This document shows, piece by piece, positions 1-10,849 of a stretch of DNA of 64,000 nt (the first letter of the stretch is position 1; each line of letters opens with the position of its first letter). Position numbers and translations under genes: made by a program. The notes under the pieces were generated by a model, which saw nothing but the letters and a program-made list of their open reading frames with translations, did no database searches and was not told where the DNA came from. Source of the DNA: Platycnemis pennipes (lineage: Eukaryota > Arthropoda > Insecta > Odonata > Platycnemididae); assembly GCA_933228895.1 (NCBI GenBank), contig OW121846.1, positions 48,564,107-48,628,106 of the forward strand, read 5' to 3'.

Positions 1-2
1 AT

Positions 3-733
3 GGCGAAGAAATAAACATGCTCTGGTTTGCTGATGACATCGCAGTTGTAGCAGTAAGTCGAGGGAACTTGCAAGCATCCCTGACTAAGTACTTCAATCA
101 TATAATAAGAGCAACACTAATAGGAAACTAAAACCCTAGTGTGCGGAAGAGAGAATCAAGGGCAAATACCATAATTGGAGGAGTGACTTTGGAACAAGTG
201 GAGTACTTCTCGTACCTCGGTAGCACTATCACTTGGGATGGAAGAAGCTCAACGGAGATCAAGCGCAGAATAGCACAAGATAAGGAGGCGTTTATGAAGA
301 GACAGCTACTGTGCTCAAAGAACCTACGGCTGCAAACAAGGAAGCACTTTATCGTATGGAGCGTGGTAATCTATGGATCAGAGACATGGAAAATCGGGAA
401 AGCAGGCCAGCGAAGAACTGAAGCCTTCGAAACATGGTGCTCAAGGAGAATGTTGAAGATAAAATTGACTGATATTGTGAGGAATGAAGAGGTGTGCAGA
501 AGAGCAGATGCAGATGGACACACCTTGAGGCACAATGAATTAGTTAGAAATATAATTGAGGGGAAGATTGAAGGGAAGGTCCCGCAAGGAAGACCAAGGG
601 GCAAGTATCTGGAGCAAATAAAGCAGGACGTGAAGGAGAAAACATATGAGGGCATTGGGCAATTAACACTTAATAGGGCATAATGGAGGGCTGCAGATAA
701 CCAATCATAGGATTGAAATACTGATGATGATGA
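3..733 (+). mobile_element. RTE-like LINE 3' fragment, reverse transcriptase C-terminus
   Basis: Degenerate end of a non-LTR retrotransposon whose reverse transcriptase copies element RNA into DNA. The frame opens at base 3 with the catalytic-loop motif LWFADDIAVV (the FADD box), is broken by a TAA at 129-131, then runs open to 683. The open part begins with GTG at 141, which is not a real start. It contains the post-catalytic signature EYFSYLGSTITWDGR, then YGSETW and FETWCSRRMLKIK, and ends in the usual basic tail (GRPRGKYLEQIKQDVKEK). The noncoding tail finishes in short TGATGA repeats at 721-733, as RTE-type elements often do. A second copy with the same tail lies at 19256-19965. The element is 5'-truncated by the window edge. 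The clade assignment is an inference from the tail and the C-terminal domain. Confidence 0.85.
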
Positions 734-1455
734 AAACGATTTTCATTAGGCTACTCATTTTTTTTACATTTTTTTCAGATGGTATTTTTAATTTTGGCAG
801 GACAAATCATTCATCATAAAACAGTGCACATTGCAAAAACAACAAACAAATACGTTTCAATAAAGTAGGTGACATTTGTTGTTTACTGAGTGTCACCATT
901 TTAGGCAAGAAAAAATGAAATTGAAGAAAAATGAGAAAATGATTCCAACTCTCAAGGTTGATATTTCAATAAAAAGTTATACTGAGAAAAATATTGCTGT
1001 AATGAACTGATAAAATCGATGAATGTGAAGAACTAGGGCATTATTTAATGAAAAACACTAAAAATGTAAACATATAGAAGCCTTGTGAAAAATTAACTTA
1101 TTAATTACCAGGGGTCAAAATGACACCATTTGGGCGTTGAATGATGTCGAGAAGTCCGGGCGTCCTAGTGTTAAATAAATGGCATTAATATAATGGTATC
1201 GATTCATCCGATACGATATAGGAGGATTCTTCCTCCTATAAAAATTAAATTATCGCCCTGCAATTATGTTAGTTCTTTTCTATAATTGCTCATAATGTCA
1301 ACGCTGAAAGGGTATTTTCACTAATCAACACCCAATGGTCAGATGAAAGGAACAAATTATCACTGGAAGCAGTAAGGGGCATTGTAACAGTACAATATAA
1401 CTTTAATCATTATAATGAAAAAACACAAGAGATAGCACTTATTTCACAGTTTTAA
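734..1455. other. No gene seen
   Basis: A+T-rich sequence without a convincing open frame or recognisable repeat. The stretch near 1120-1180 (ggggtcaaaatgacaccatt) may be mobile-element debris but I cannot assign it. Confidence 0.5.
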
Positions 1456-1459
1456 TTGT

Positions 1460-1990
1460 GGTACTAAGCGTTTCAGCCACTAAGCCATCATCAGGCACTA
1501 CGAAGAATGTTCGGTCAAGAGAGCGGTATACATTAAGAAATTGGAGGGGGCGTGGGACGGAGGTGTTGGGCGAGAGGTTGGTGGTGTTAGGTGGGAGGGG
1601 GGGGGGGCAGGGGGGTTGAGGCGGGGCGCTGGTGGTGAGTCAGCGCGTGGTTTAGGGAATGGAATGGCTAGGAGTGAGGAGTGACATGTGAACAGCTAAT
1701 CATTCATGAGGGACTCCTCCGCTTGCTGAACAATTTGAAATTGTTCCCGAGAGTTCATTCTCCAGCCTTTCCTCTTCACATGGAGTATCTTCGGGTCAAA
1801 TAGGCAGTGGTGTGCGGAGACCAAGAGGTGTTTCGCCACGAGGGAAGATGGGTCCCCTTTCTCCCATATTTTCCGGTGCTCAGTCTTACGGATGGCAAAG
1901 TTCCTACCCGTCTGCCCCATATAGCCCCTTCGCACAACCACTGCACCTTATCTTGTACACTCCCGACTGGTGGGTGAGGTGAAATCGGTC
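1460..1990 (-). mobile_element. Penelope-like element 3' end with GIY-YIG endonuclease remnant
   Basis: Minus-strand remnant of a Penelope-like retroelement. The C-terminal endonuclease starts near 1990 with SGVYKIRCSGCAKG (the GIY-like GVY), then a frameshift near 1925 leads into YMGQTGRNFAIRKTEHRK (the YIG-like YMG). It continues through SSLVAKHLL and SAHHCLFDPKILHVKRK to EQFQIVQQAEESLMND, ending at 1696. This endonuclease nicks target DNA to prime reverse transcription. Downstream on the minus strand is a C-rich 3' untranslated stretch (G-rich on plus, 1540-1640) and a hammerhead-like core at 1465-1495. Paralogues of the same family lie at 6320-6790 and 48590-49250. The reverse transcriptase part is absent, and the frameshift and truncation make it inactive. 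Confidence 0.8.
1465..1495 (-). ncRNA. Hammerhead-ribozyme-like core of Penelope element
   Basis: On the minus strand the conserved box CTGATGA (1494-1488) is followed by one extra T, a short stem GGCT/GGCT with two G.U wobbles, and GAAAC (1474-1470). This order matches the hammerhead core known from Penelope-like elements, but the extra base between the box and stem II departs from the canonical fold, so self-cleavage is uncertain. Confidence 0.35.
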
Positions 1991-3739
1991 CTTCGAGTGG
2001 CACAGGATGCTACCCAACGCACTGGAATTTAAAAAGAGATTTTAAGTTTATCTTCTGGAAATATTTTGACTATTTCGGAAGAGAGATAGCCAATTTAAGG
2101 AAATCTACACCACTTCCTAGGTTCCAGTGGGGGCAGTGAAAGAGTGTAAATATTATTGATGGCCACCTTCTGGTGTTTTTTACGTAGAATGCTGTCGATT
2201 ATATGCCCTTACAAAGCATGTTAGAAGTAATGTGTCTAATTATCTCCAGCTCTCTGTTGAACTCACGGGGCTGCAAAGGTAAGCTCACCAGTCTGTGAAT
2301 AAACGAGTTGAAAGCTGTGTTGAAATCTAAATGTGCTTAGGAACCGGAATATCCTGCACCAACCTAAAGAATCGCTGTATTCCAATAATAAAATATTTGT
2401 CCCTCCGCATCGAGCGACGAAATGGAGGTGGACACAGTAGAAGCAGTTATTCTTTTCGGCTCCGGATAACGCGTGTCAGAAAAGTCTTCGGGAAGAGTGG
2501 ATATTGGGCACAAAGAAAACTGGTTTTACCGGTGACAGGCTCCGATCACCAATTTAACCGTGTATCCAATTGGAGTCGAACACAGCATATGCAAAAGCAT
2601 GACTCCAGAAGGCTGAATTGCCACTTAAAGGCTCCTGCTTTTCGCTATTGAGACGTGGTTAATATTTTTGTCCGGGAATGTAAATACTTGAAAACATAGA
2701 TTTGGCGCGCGTTCGTTCTCTCTCCTTGCCTTTAAGTAACCTCCTCTATAACGTTTTGTAACATCTTCCTGGACATTTAGATTACGTAATGCTTCAATGA
2801 ACGTTCCGTTTTTCCTGAATGAGAAAACAGATATTCCTCCCCATTTTGTAATTTAGACGCAGTAACTTAAAATACTTATAATAAAGGGGATTTGTATCTG
2901 AACTCAAAGGACCGCTCCTATTAATAATAACGGATTTGTTTTATTAGCATCATGTTACTTGCCATTTCCTCTTCGTAGAGTATACAAGAGCATAAATTCT
3001 TTTCAAAGTATTTGAAAACTCAAAAAATATATATTTATCAATTATTCAAAAATATGCTATGAATGATAAATTTATAACATTTTTCGACCATTTTCTGTTT
3101 TCTGCGAATCCAGGAAAGCGTGGCTTGAATGTTTTATCCGCTTAGAGCTAATTTTGAGGGAGGAGATAGTTCTGGAATGGATTGCTTGCTGGCTATAGTT
3201 ATGGGTAGGTAGGTTAAGGACGATTGACGAATGTGGTTAGGAAGGAGAGTTAATTCGCTGTTAGGAATTAGAATTCAGGGAAAGTGGATGGGACGATTGA
3301 AAAGGAACAGCGAGACCAAAGAAGAAGATATCTAAGATAAAAAGATCATTTTGGATGAGAGAAAGAGGAGGTAAAAGAACAAGAATGAGAAAAAGTGAGA
3401 TAGCTCCTAAAGAAATGATGACAGAAATAGCGCATGGATAGACAAAGCGATGGAAGAGAATGGAAATGTCCACGGAAGCATTGCGAGGGAAACTTTTGAA
3501 TGATTTTAAAATTTTGATATTCATAATTCGGTGGAACGTTTATTTTTTTCTCTCTAGGGGTTTCGTACTCTTTCATAATGCGGATGACATTATGAAAAAA
3601 CAGTAAACCTGAGAGAAATGTTCGCACATTCATCCTTCCACCAATCAAGAAAATAGTTTAGTGTTTTGTTTGGTCTATGAAATGAAATTAAGAAGTGTAT
3701 ATACAAAAATATAAAGGAAAGTTTTTTGTTGTGAACGAA
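1991..3739. other. No gene seen
   Basis: No recognised domain. The longest frame (2331-2651, plus) has no homology I can see and no gene-like context. Bases 3280-3480 on plus are purine-rich, which gives long but compositionally biased minus-strand frames that are unlikely to be genes. Confidence 0.5.
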
Positions 3740-3768
3740 CGAGGGACGTGCAGAAAGTAAGAATAAAA
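3740..3768 (+). repeat. Mariner 5' terminal inverted repeat
   Basis: Reads cgagggacgtgcagaaagta onward and matches the reverse complement of 5052-5080 at nearly every position (differences mainly in gggacgtg versus agcacgtt). Confidence 0.85.
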
Positions 3769-5051
3769 GGGCTGTGTAAGACACAGGGATTTTTGTTTTT
3801 CAAATTTGGCACCTGTGACCTGTAGAAGGGTTCCTAGCGATCAAAATAAGACAACAATATTGGCTCAGTCCGTTAATTATACGAAATATCGTTGCAGCCG
3901 CCTAATACATCAACCAGTTCGTCCTCAGTTCGCTTCATCTACCGCAGGTATAGGATTCACTCAGTCACTCGGTTCCTCACTTTGCATAACGAATCGGCGA
4001 CCACTATCCATCACCAGATTGTGGAAACCTACAGATAAGAGGTAATGAATCCTCAGAATATTATCAAGGAGTTGGATTATTTAAGGAAGGTCGTACCGAC
4101 ACTCACGGAGAAGAAAGAAGTGGGAGTACGTCTGTCATTTCAGAAGAGATTGTGCAGCAGTTTGAAAAAAAATTCGTGATGATCGTCGTCGACTCTTGAC
4201 GCCCTTAAAGAAAGTTTCCCACACCTTTCACGAAGTCACCTGTGAGAAATTGTCCCAGAGAGACTTGGGTTTAGGAAGTTGTGAGCACGGTGGATGCCAA
4301 AAACTTTGACTCCGGAATACCGCGAAAATCACGTTTCGACTGCACGCGAATTGCTTGACCTTTTCAAACTGAGGGTGAATCCTTTCTCGACTACATGGTG
4401 ACTGGGGACGAAACGTGGATGGGTCACTATATTCTTGAGTCAAAAAGATGGCGACATGGCAGTGGTGACATACCCATTTTCCAACAACCAAAATATTCAA
4501 AGTTCAGTTTACAGAGAGGAAAATCATGGCATCCGTCTTTTTGGGCCGGAATGGGATCTTTTTGGTCGATTTCATGCCCATAGAGACCACCATCAAAGCA
4601 GCTGCATATTGTAAGACCCTAAAGAATTTGAAAAATAAAATTAAAGACAAAAGGAGGGGAATGCTGAGTCGTGGTGTGTCACTCCTTCATGACAACGCCA
4701 GACTTCATACCGCCCGGTCACACAGGACCTGCTTGTGTCATTTGGATAGGACATAGTGATTCATCCACCCTACTCCCCGGGCCTGGCACCCTCGGATTAC
4801 CATATTTTCACTGAATTGAAGTAGTTCTTGAGTGGACAGCACTTTTTGAACGATGAGGATGTCATGCAGACTGAAAATGTGGCGTCAGGATGTGAAGCGG
4901 AAGGTAAACGACGATGATATACAAAAAATGGTGCCCTGACTTCAAAAGGGTATCTTTCTCAACGGCGCTTATGTGGAAAATGATAACATAATTTGGCACA
5001 TACCCTGAACATTTCATTAAAATATATTGATTTTTCGATTTTTAGCAAGTG

Positions 5052-5080
5052 TTGTATTCTTACTTTCTGAACGTGCTTCG
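5052..5080 (-). repeat. Mariner 3' terminal inverted repeat
   Basis: Reverse complement starts cgaagcacgttcagaaagta and pairs with the 5' repeat at 3740-3768. TA follows at 5081-5082, consistent with mariner target duplication. Confidence 0.85.
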
Positions 5081-5621
5081 TATTTAAAATTTACAATACA
5101 GGTGAGGAATACAAATTCCAGCAACCTCCGGACGTATCACCGGATTTTCGAAAATGCCGGATTTGCGATGGAAATATATGCTGCATATATTTATGAGAAA
5201 ATCACAACTTGTACAGTCAATGCCTGAAAAACCAAAAACATTGCATTTAGAGAACTGTGGCGCTCCAATGCGGTATAAATCTGAAAATCCGTTCCGAAAT
5301 TCATGCCGGAGAAGTGAAGAAACCAGATTATCGATGGCCGGATTTTTTCACGTCTATCTGTACTTCTAATTAGTTATTTATTTGCAAGATTAAAAGCGAC
5401 GCATGTCACCTACAGCCAAAAATCCTTTCTCCTTCGTTTTTTACTTTCGTTTACATGGAAGCGTTCATGTTCGTCACGGAAAAAGATTTTTCTTTTAACT
5501 TATAGTAATGAAAACCAGTTGTAACAGTGGAACGAAGGGCTCCGCCAAGCTGAAGTGATTCTGTCGCCATGATTGGTGCATTGAACATAAGTTTGTATTT
5601 GCATTTGTTAAAGTAAAAGTA
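5081..5621. other. No gene seen
   Basis: Flank of the mariner element. Two overlapping plus frames (5027-5227 and 5154-5369) show no recognised motif. Confidence 0.5.
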
Positions 5622-5875
5622 TGTAGGTGCTCGGTTAACTGTCTTAGGTTATGCTACATGCTTCGCCAAATCTTTCTATATGTTCGATGCAGTAATTAGC
5701 GGCAGCTCTCAACATAATTACTAAATAATATAAACTTCTTCACTTATCCAAGCGAGAGAAAGAAAGCGAAGAGGTTGTCAGAGTGCTAGGAAGGAGCGAA
5801 GTTCGGCGGAAAGGCTCGGCGTTCGGAGGAAAGTTCGGTGAGAACGAGGTAGTTAAATAAAGCGTGTATACTACA
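5622..5875 (+). mobile_element. Possible solo LTR
   Basis: A 254-bp stretch bounded by TGTAG and CTACA, with an aaataaa poly(A)-type signal at 5855-5861 just before the end and a purine/GC-rich segment before it. These are the ends expected of a retrotransposon LTR. Against this, there is no clear target duplication, no primer-binding site downstream and no retroviral-type coding sequence nearby, so this is tentative. Confidence 0.3.
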
Positions 5876-6107
5876 TGCGAGGAATAATATACGTCCGTTC
5901 TGGACGCCAGAACGTTTACAGGTCGTGGCTGGCAAACTTTCGGTCTTCCGTCACATGCCCGGGTGATGAGTCCATCACCTTACCGTTTTTTAACATCCCT
6001 AGTCGTGGCCGAGACCAAAGAATATTGTACCGTCAGAAAGGAATCCGATTTTCTCTCAGAGCGAAAGTGGCGGCGTTTCATTTGTTGGGAAACTTTTTTC
6101 TCCCCCG

Positions 6108-6317
6108 AGTACGCTTCCCGAGGTCCCCAAGCATCACGCACAACTTTTGAGGCGAGGGAAAGCGACCACGGTCAAGGCAGAGAAGACAGCTGGAAGCGAC
6201 GTTCCTTCGCCCTCCCCGAAGGTCACGTGCTCCGATTACAGGAAAATCCCTTCTGCAGCAAGCGGCGATAATGGCGGGCGCTGGGATGAGGTAGCGGCGA
6301 TGGGTAGGTTCTCGAAA
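6108..6317 (+). repeat. About 210-bp dispersed repeat, copy 1 (Penelope-associated)
   Basis: Shares about 88% identity by eye with 45160-45367, including a long near-identical run from gggaaagcgaccacggtcaa to cttctgcagcaagcg. Read in the same frame the two copies keep the peptide KATTVKAEKTAGSDVPSPSP, with several differences falling at third codon positions, so it may be part of an element open reading frame. It lies immediately upstream of a Penelope endonuclease here, but not at the second site. Confidence 0.7.
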
Positions 6318-6319
6318 TA

Positions 6320-6790
6320 GGAAGGATAGGAAGTTTGTCAGGCGTATGACTGAGCACCGGAAATTTTGGGAGAAAGTGGACTCATCTTCCCTCGTGGCGA
6401 AACACCTCTTGGACTCCACACACCACTGCCAGTTTGACCTGGAGATACTACATGTGGAGAGGGAAGGCTGGAGAATGGACACTCTGGAACAATTTGAAAT
6501 TGTTCTACAAGGGGAGGAGTACCCCATGAATGATCAGCTGTTCAAATGACACGCCCCACTCCTAGCCATTCCATTCCCTAATCCACACATTGGCTGGCCA
6601 ACAAGTCCGCCTCCTATTTCCATCTCCCCCACGAAACACCACCAACCTCTCGCCCAACACCTCCCTCCCCCGCCCCCTCATAGTTCTGTATGTATATCGC
6701 TCCCGACCGAATATTCTTTGTACCTGATTATGGATTAGCGGCTGAAACGCGTACTACTAAAATACGTGCATAAAAACTGCGGGATAATTT
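6320..6790 (+). mobile_element. Penelope-like element 3' end, copy 2
   Basis: Truncated C-terminus of a GIY-YIG endonuclease. The frame is open at 6346-6549 and reads MTEHRKFWEKVDSSSLVAKH, then DSTHHCQFDLEILHVEREGW and EQFEIVLQGEE. The GIY and YIG boxes themselves are lost or eroded (the residual GRKFVRR precedes the methionine), so the methionine at 6346 is internal to the family and not a start. The 3' untranslated part is C-rich (about 6590-6690) and is followed by a hammerhead-like core at 6724-6754. It is closely similar to 48590-49250 and to the minus-strand copy at 1460-1990. Confidence 0.8.
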
Positions 6791-8816
6791 ATTTATACTT
6801 TTGATTTTTCATTACTTGAGTTTTCATTACTTGAGCCCTGGTAAGAACGGGCTGTCCTATCAACGAACATGTTGATAAAGAATATCCTTTATTCTTAATC
6901 AGTAGTTCATGTCAGCCAACTTTGGTCGTCAAACCTTCAACAAAAAAATAAATCCGTGACATTTTAATTTTTTTCTTTATATTATTGGTATTTGTTTTTT
7001 CTCCAAAAACATGAACTTCGATTCTCTCCCGAGCCATTAATTTGTCGACCATATTTTTTTCACCTACACAGCAAAGGTTGCTCGACAAAGTCATTATTCC
7101 AAATGATTAATGATTTTATTGCTAAATGGGAGGGAAAAACTGCACTGCGTTATGTAAATAATGCCCAGATTACCCCTATCCAAAAGTATTCTTCATTTTC
7201 AAATGGTATTAATTTTTCCTCAGAACTTAGTCAATTCGACATCTGTTCACTTAAGCGCTTACACTGTGGTTGTCCGCAGTTATATAGTGGGAAATCGGGG
7301 AGGGGTAGTTGCGGAGGGAGAGGGAGGCATGAGGAGGAGGGTGGGTGTGGGGAAGGTTAGGGAATACCTTTGTAGGGTATTCCCAACTAGCTCTGATAAG
7401 AACGGGCAGTTCGGAATGGTGAAGCGTCGGAAAGCAGGAATGTGGGCTGAAGTGGAATGGACGGAAGTAGATGGGAGGAGAGGAGAGACAGAAAAAATAG
7501 GGCCGATGGTCGAATCGGGGCCTCCGTGAGCAGGAAGTATCACTTATGGCGTCATCGCTTATAGCGTCCGTAGTGGAAGTGCTGTCCAATGCTAATAGTC
7601 CAATCGACTCAAAGCAGACAATGCGGATTCGATGGAGAGAGAAACGAAAAACGCGTGTTGTGGCCGAAAAATCGATTTCTCTCAGTCCTCCCACCTCTGA
7701 TATACTCCCTTCTCGGTAGACTTCCTTCTCATTTCCCTGCACAACTTTCAATGAAAAGGAAAGATAATCGCTTCGTCCGGTGCACGGGCAGTCCGAAGCA
7801 TTGAATATCGCAAATGGGATTTGGTTGAGATTTATTGTGATCCGATGATAAAGCAAATTCATCTCGGATGTGGAGAATATTTTTAAGATAACATTCTCAA
7901 TACATAAATAGTTACTTATCATAAAATCTTACTGTACTTGGTTTTATATTATAGAAAATAAGATGGTTTTAAATAGATGCTCGTAGAGAAATTCGTAATC
8001 ACGTTCTCTTTACATATAACCTGTTGCACAAGGTGCGTTTTCTAACGGTTCTAATCGTTGGGTGAAAAATTCACGTTAGGGATAGGTTAGCTGAAATTGG
8101 AAAGGACGTGAGAAGTTGTGTGAAGGGGGTGAGAAAAATTTCTAAGATCCTTCCTATAAACACTAGTTCTTGCAAGAGAAGAATGTATTTGAACGCAGAC
8201 GAGGTCTGAATCTTTTTGCAATGGAAGTGAAAGCCGCGAGGTGGCAATCAAGTTAGTTGGCACATAGGGTTAAATTTTAATCACACCTCGGTCAATCTAG
8301 TGAATCTAGTCAATCAAACTAGTGAACGAAATAATAACGATACATCAGTGAATCCCGAATCGGGAACTCCGTACCCGAAAGTACGAGGGAGAAACCGGGG
8401 TCTGGGATAGGGTTTGAATCTGCTGAAGGGCGGTGTTTATGTTTCTCGGTGGAAAAGTTTAATTTACGTGCCCCTAAGTGTATAGGTCCATGAAAGTCTC
8501 GATATAATTTACAAGAACAGAAGCATTCGACTTCATGTATTGCGAAAAATGATTGCGAATATTTTTAACACTGTAATATCATCCACTATCGGGAAGGTGA
8601 ATTTCATTTGCCTTAAGCAACTAATACCATCGATAATCAGTCCAACCTTTTAAATTAACACCCTTCACTATGTTGTGCTTATCATTTCTTCCGACGACCG
8701 CATTGATCGTTGATCATGATACCACGAATAATTGATAATCGTGCTGCGCCTCTTTATGATAGTAAATTATCTTTCCATTTATATACCATGTTCTATACAG
8801 GTACGGTGCTTATACC
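6330..8816 (+). repeat. Dispersed 2.5-kb repeat, copy A
   Basis: Colinear with 48590-54777 (copy B), which is longer only because of insertions. Matching landmarks are the Penelope endonuclease, the run near 7080-7250, the G-rich block and gaatcgggg motif (7270-7530), cgatggagagagaaa (7630) and the tail near 8514-8816. Part of it (7250-7870) recurs at 35850-36500. No intact gene is visible: overlapping frames on both strands at 7160-7920 are not conserved between copies. It is either a segmental duplication or a large mobile element whose left end carries Penelope sequence. Confidence 0.75.
6724..6754 (+). ncRNA. Hammerhead-like core, degenerate
   Basis: CTGATTA (one change from CTGATGA), a weak stem, then GAAACGCGTA. 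The self-complementary CGCG after GAAA resembles the short palindromic loop on helix III described for Penelope hammerheads. The damaged core makes activity unlikely. Confidence 0.3.
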
Positions 8817-8884
8817 CCGTATCTCCTGTATCCGTTTCCATATTACCTCAGTCCCTCGACTGCATACTCCCCTGCTCCTCCAGC

Positions 8885-8997
8885 GGCCAACGGCACTCGT
8901 GAGCGTTCTTCGGTAGAACACTTACCTCTTCCAATCGCACCCTTTTCTCGCATGCAAACAATGGCGTATCCTTGCAATTAATTACCTTCCCAAGCAT
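8885..8997 (-). pseudogene. Class III alcohol dehydrogenase-like N-terminal fragment
   Basis: Minus-strand reading from the ATG at 8997-8995 gives MLGKVINCKDTPLFACEK, RVRLEEVSV and LPKNAHECR. The spacing and residues GKVI-CK ... EEV-V-PKNAHE-R match the N-terminus of zinc-dependent class III alcohol dehydrogenase (glutathione-dependent formaldehyde dehydrogenase). The frame then runs into unrelated residues, and no cofactor-binding or zinc-binding domain follows on either side, so this is at best a fragment or pseudogene. An internal gaggtaagt looks like a splice donor but falls inside the conserved EEVSV reading. The match is short and could be coincidental. Confidence 0.35.
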
Positions 8998-10840
8998 TTT
9001 GACTTTGAATGGTATTGGCATATATGTCATAAATTATATCATGCGTGAGGAAATAATCGATAGGCATTGATCAACACGTGAATCTCCGATAAGGGTCTAT
9101 CGCCTCTCAGTTTTTCCACCAAATCTGAATGTGTTTTACTACAACTGGGTACTCTTTTACGTCTAATGGTGTGGTATCCTATGACTGCGTGTTTGAATGA
9201 GTCGGCGTTATAAGTGATCATAGCGGAGAAAGTCGATATTTCAAGATTACTACGACCCAGTAGCTATATGATATTCTGAATGCAGAAACGTCACCGGATG
9301 TCGATATTGTATAAATTACCCATGGCGCGGTCGCAATATACTATTCTGAACGTGAGATATCGATCGGCCGGGTCCTTATAATATTGTCCGATTCTGAAGA
9401 CCAGGCAATCTCGAGAGCGCGACGTACATGAGATGAGCGACGTAAGCTAAGCGACTTTCAAAACATTCTAATTTTTTACTTCGAGTGCTTCGAGTAGTAT
9501 CGGCTACATATGCAACGTTTGTTTAAAGTTAAATGACTGGACGTCGGCATTTAAATTTTCGGCAGTTTTTAATTGCTCATGTGGAAGAGTTATTATCCCA
9601 GGGAAGGATACGATTAGAGAGGTGTGACATATTTGTGTTTGTTACTGTGGAGCCAGTGGAATGTTATGTTACCATTGACATTGTTATCGTTGCTGTTTCC
9701 TGTTTCAGTTTCTTTGGCTGTTGTATCGGATAATGTCTGATATGTTCAATTCATTTCGGAAGCATAAAATCATGTTAAGAAACACTGGATTCATAAACGA
9801 GAATAATAACAGAAGGATAGCATGAATGGATGGAAGAGATTTATTAACCATTTCCGTGCGTCGAAGGAAGACACAATATTTGTAGTGAATTGGCTTGATT
9901 AAGTCTTGCGGTGAGAGAAATACTTTATGTAAAATCCTGGCTTACTGATATGCGAATCCTCAGTAATAGTTCATAATAGCCGATAGGGGGAAGTGTGATG
10001 TGCCGTATGCCTTATAGCAAAGGCAGGGTATGTGAACGTAATCGTAGTTTAAAATATGTACCTTTGATGAGTAATTTACTTGTCCGATGAAAAGCAATGT
10101 GTCTCCTACCGACAATAATCTTTTTCATTTCATTGATTGTTTACAACGTCTTCATGGGGGTGTTCTTAATTACAAATAGTATGTTACAGTAAAATTAGTA
10201 TATTAATAACTAAAGTTACACTTGAGTCTAAACAGTGTTTCGGCTTAAGTTGCAAACACATAATAATGATATCATAAAAACAGAGTATGCTATGTCAGAA
10301 GTTAGAAAAAGACCCAGTTATCTATCGCTGTGGTATTTGTTTTAGTTGAGAAATTAATTCTGTATCATTTATTTAATAAACAAGTACCAGTACAGCAACG
10401 AATTTTTGCTGACCGGGATCCAGCTGTCTTTAGGCAGAGACATGAAAGGTTTCACTTGAGTGACCAATAGGCAGTCACGTGATTGGATAAAAATGCCATT
10501 AGCATAGGTACCTCGAGAAGACAATTTTTTAACTATGGTGATTTCCTACCCCATTCCATTGAGGCTATCAATATAGTAATATTATTTTCATGTACGAATC
10601 CATTAATATGCGCCGTCAAATAAATTCCAGGTGTTATCGGTGCAAGAGATTTCACCCACGTAGCAATTTTGTCATCCCAAACAATTATCCTAAAGGGGAA
10701 CAATAACCACAAGTATTTCCATTCCATTAATGTGCTGTCAAAAGCTGGAAGAGGTGAAAGATTCCTGTTACCTTGGAAGCCGCGTAACCAAAAACGGACG
10801 ACGCAAGAAAGAAATAGCAGAATAACCAAGATGGCTATGC
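8998..10840. other. No gene seen
   Basis: Unassigned. Bases about 9255-9420 hold three loosely similar segments around gatattctgaatg / ctattctgaacg / cgattctgaagac. The plus frame 9533-9733 encodes a 66-residue peptide with a hydrophobic end but no supporting context. Confidence 0.4.
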
Positions 10841-10849
10841 ACGGCACGC

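Larger units (their letters stand above)
3740..5080 (+). mobile_element. Dead mariner element (DD34D family) with both terminal inverted repeats
   Basis: Complete-length (1341 bp) Tc1/mariner element, a cut-and-paste DNA transposon. The termini are inverted repeats of about 28 bp sharing the core cagaaagtaagaata (5' copy 3740-3768, 3' copy 5052-5080). A TA follows the 3' end, while the 5' flank reads AA, so one target duplication base has changed. The interior is a transposase broken into several frames. Recognisable blocks in order are the linker FKEGRTDTHGEERSGS with EEIVQQFEKKIRDDRR (about 4080-4190), the first catalytic region VTGDETWMGHY (4395-4427), DFMPIETTIKAAAYCKTLK (about 4568-4625), the second catalytic region LLHDNARLHTA (about 4682-4714) and HPPYSPGLAPSDYHIF (about 4760-4810). 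Frameshifts and stops separate these blocks, so no transposase can be made. The N-terminal helix-turn-helix part is poorly preserved. Confidence 0.9.

Noticed and set aside
3261..3784. Series of minus frames of 64 to 100 codons
   Set aside because: They arise from purine-rich plus-strand DNA, overlap in several registers and have no motif.
7251..7922. 223-codon minus-strand frame in repeat copy A
   Set aside because: It is not open in copies B or C, and overlapping frames on the other strand point to purine-rich composition.
8910..8925. GTAAGT splice donor ending an exon of the minus-strand secreted-protein gene
   Set aside because: It falls within the conserved EEVSV reading, would end in phase 0 rather than phase 1, and lacks a good upstream acceptor.
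9255..9420. Tandem repeat around attctgaa words
   Set aside because: Three loosely similar segments only. Similarity is too low to separate from chance by eye.
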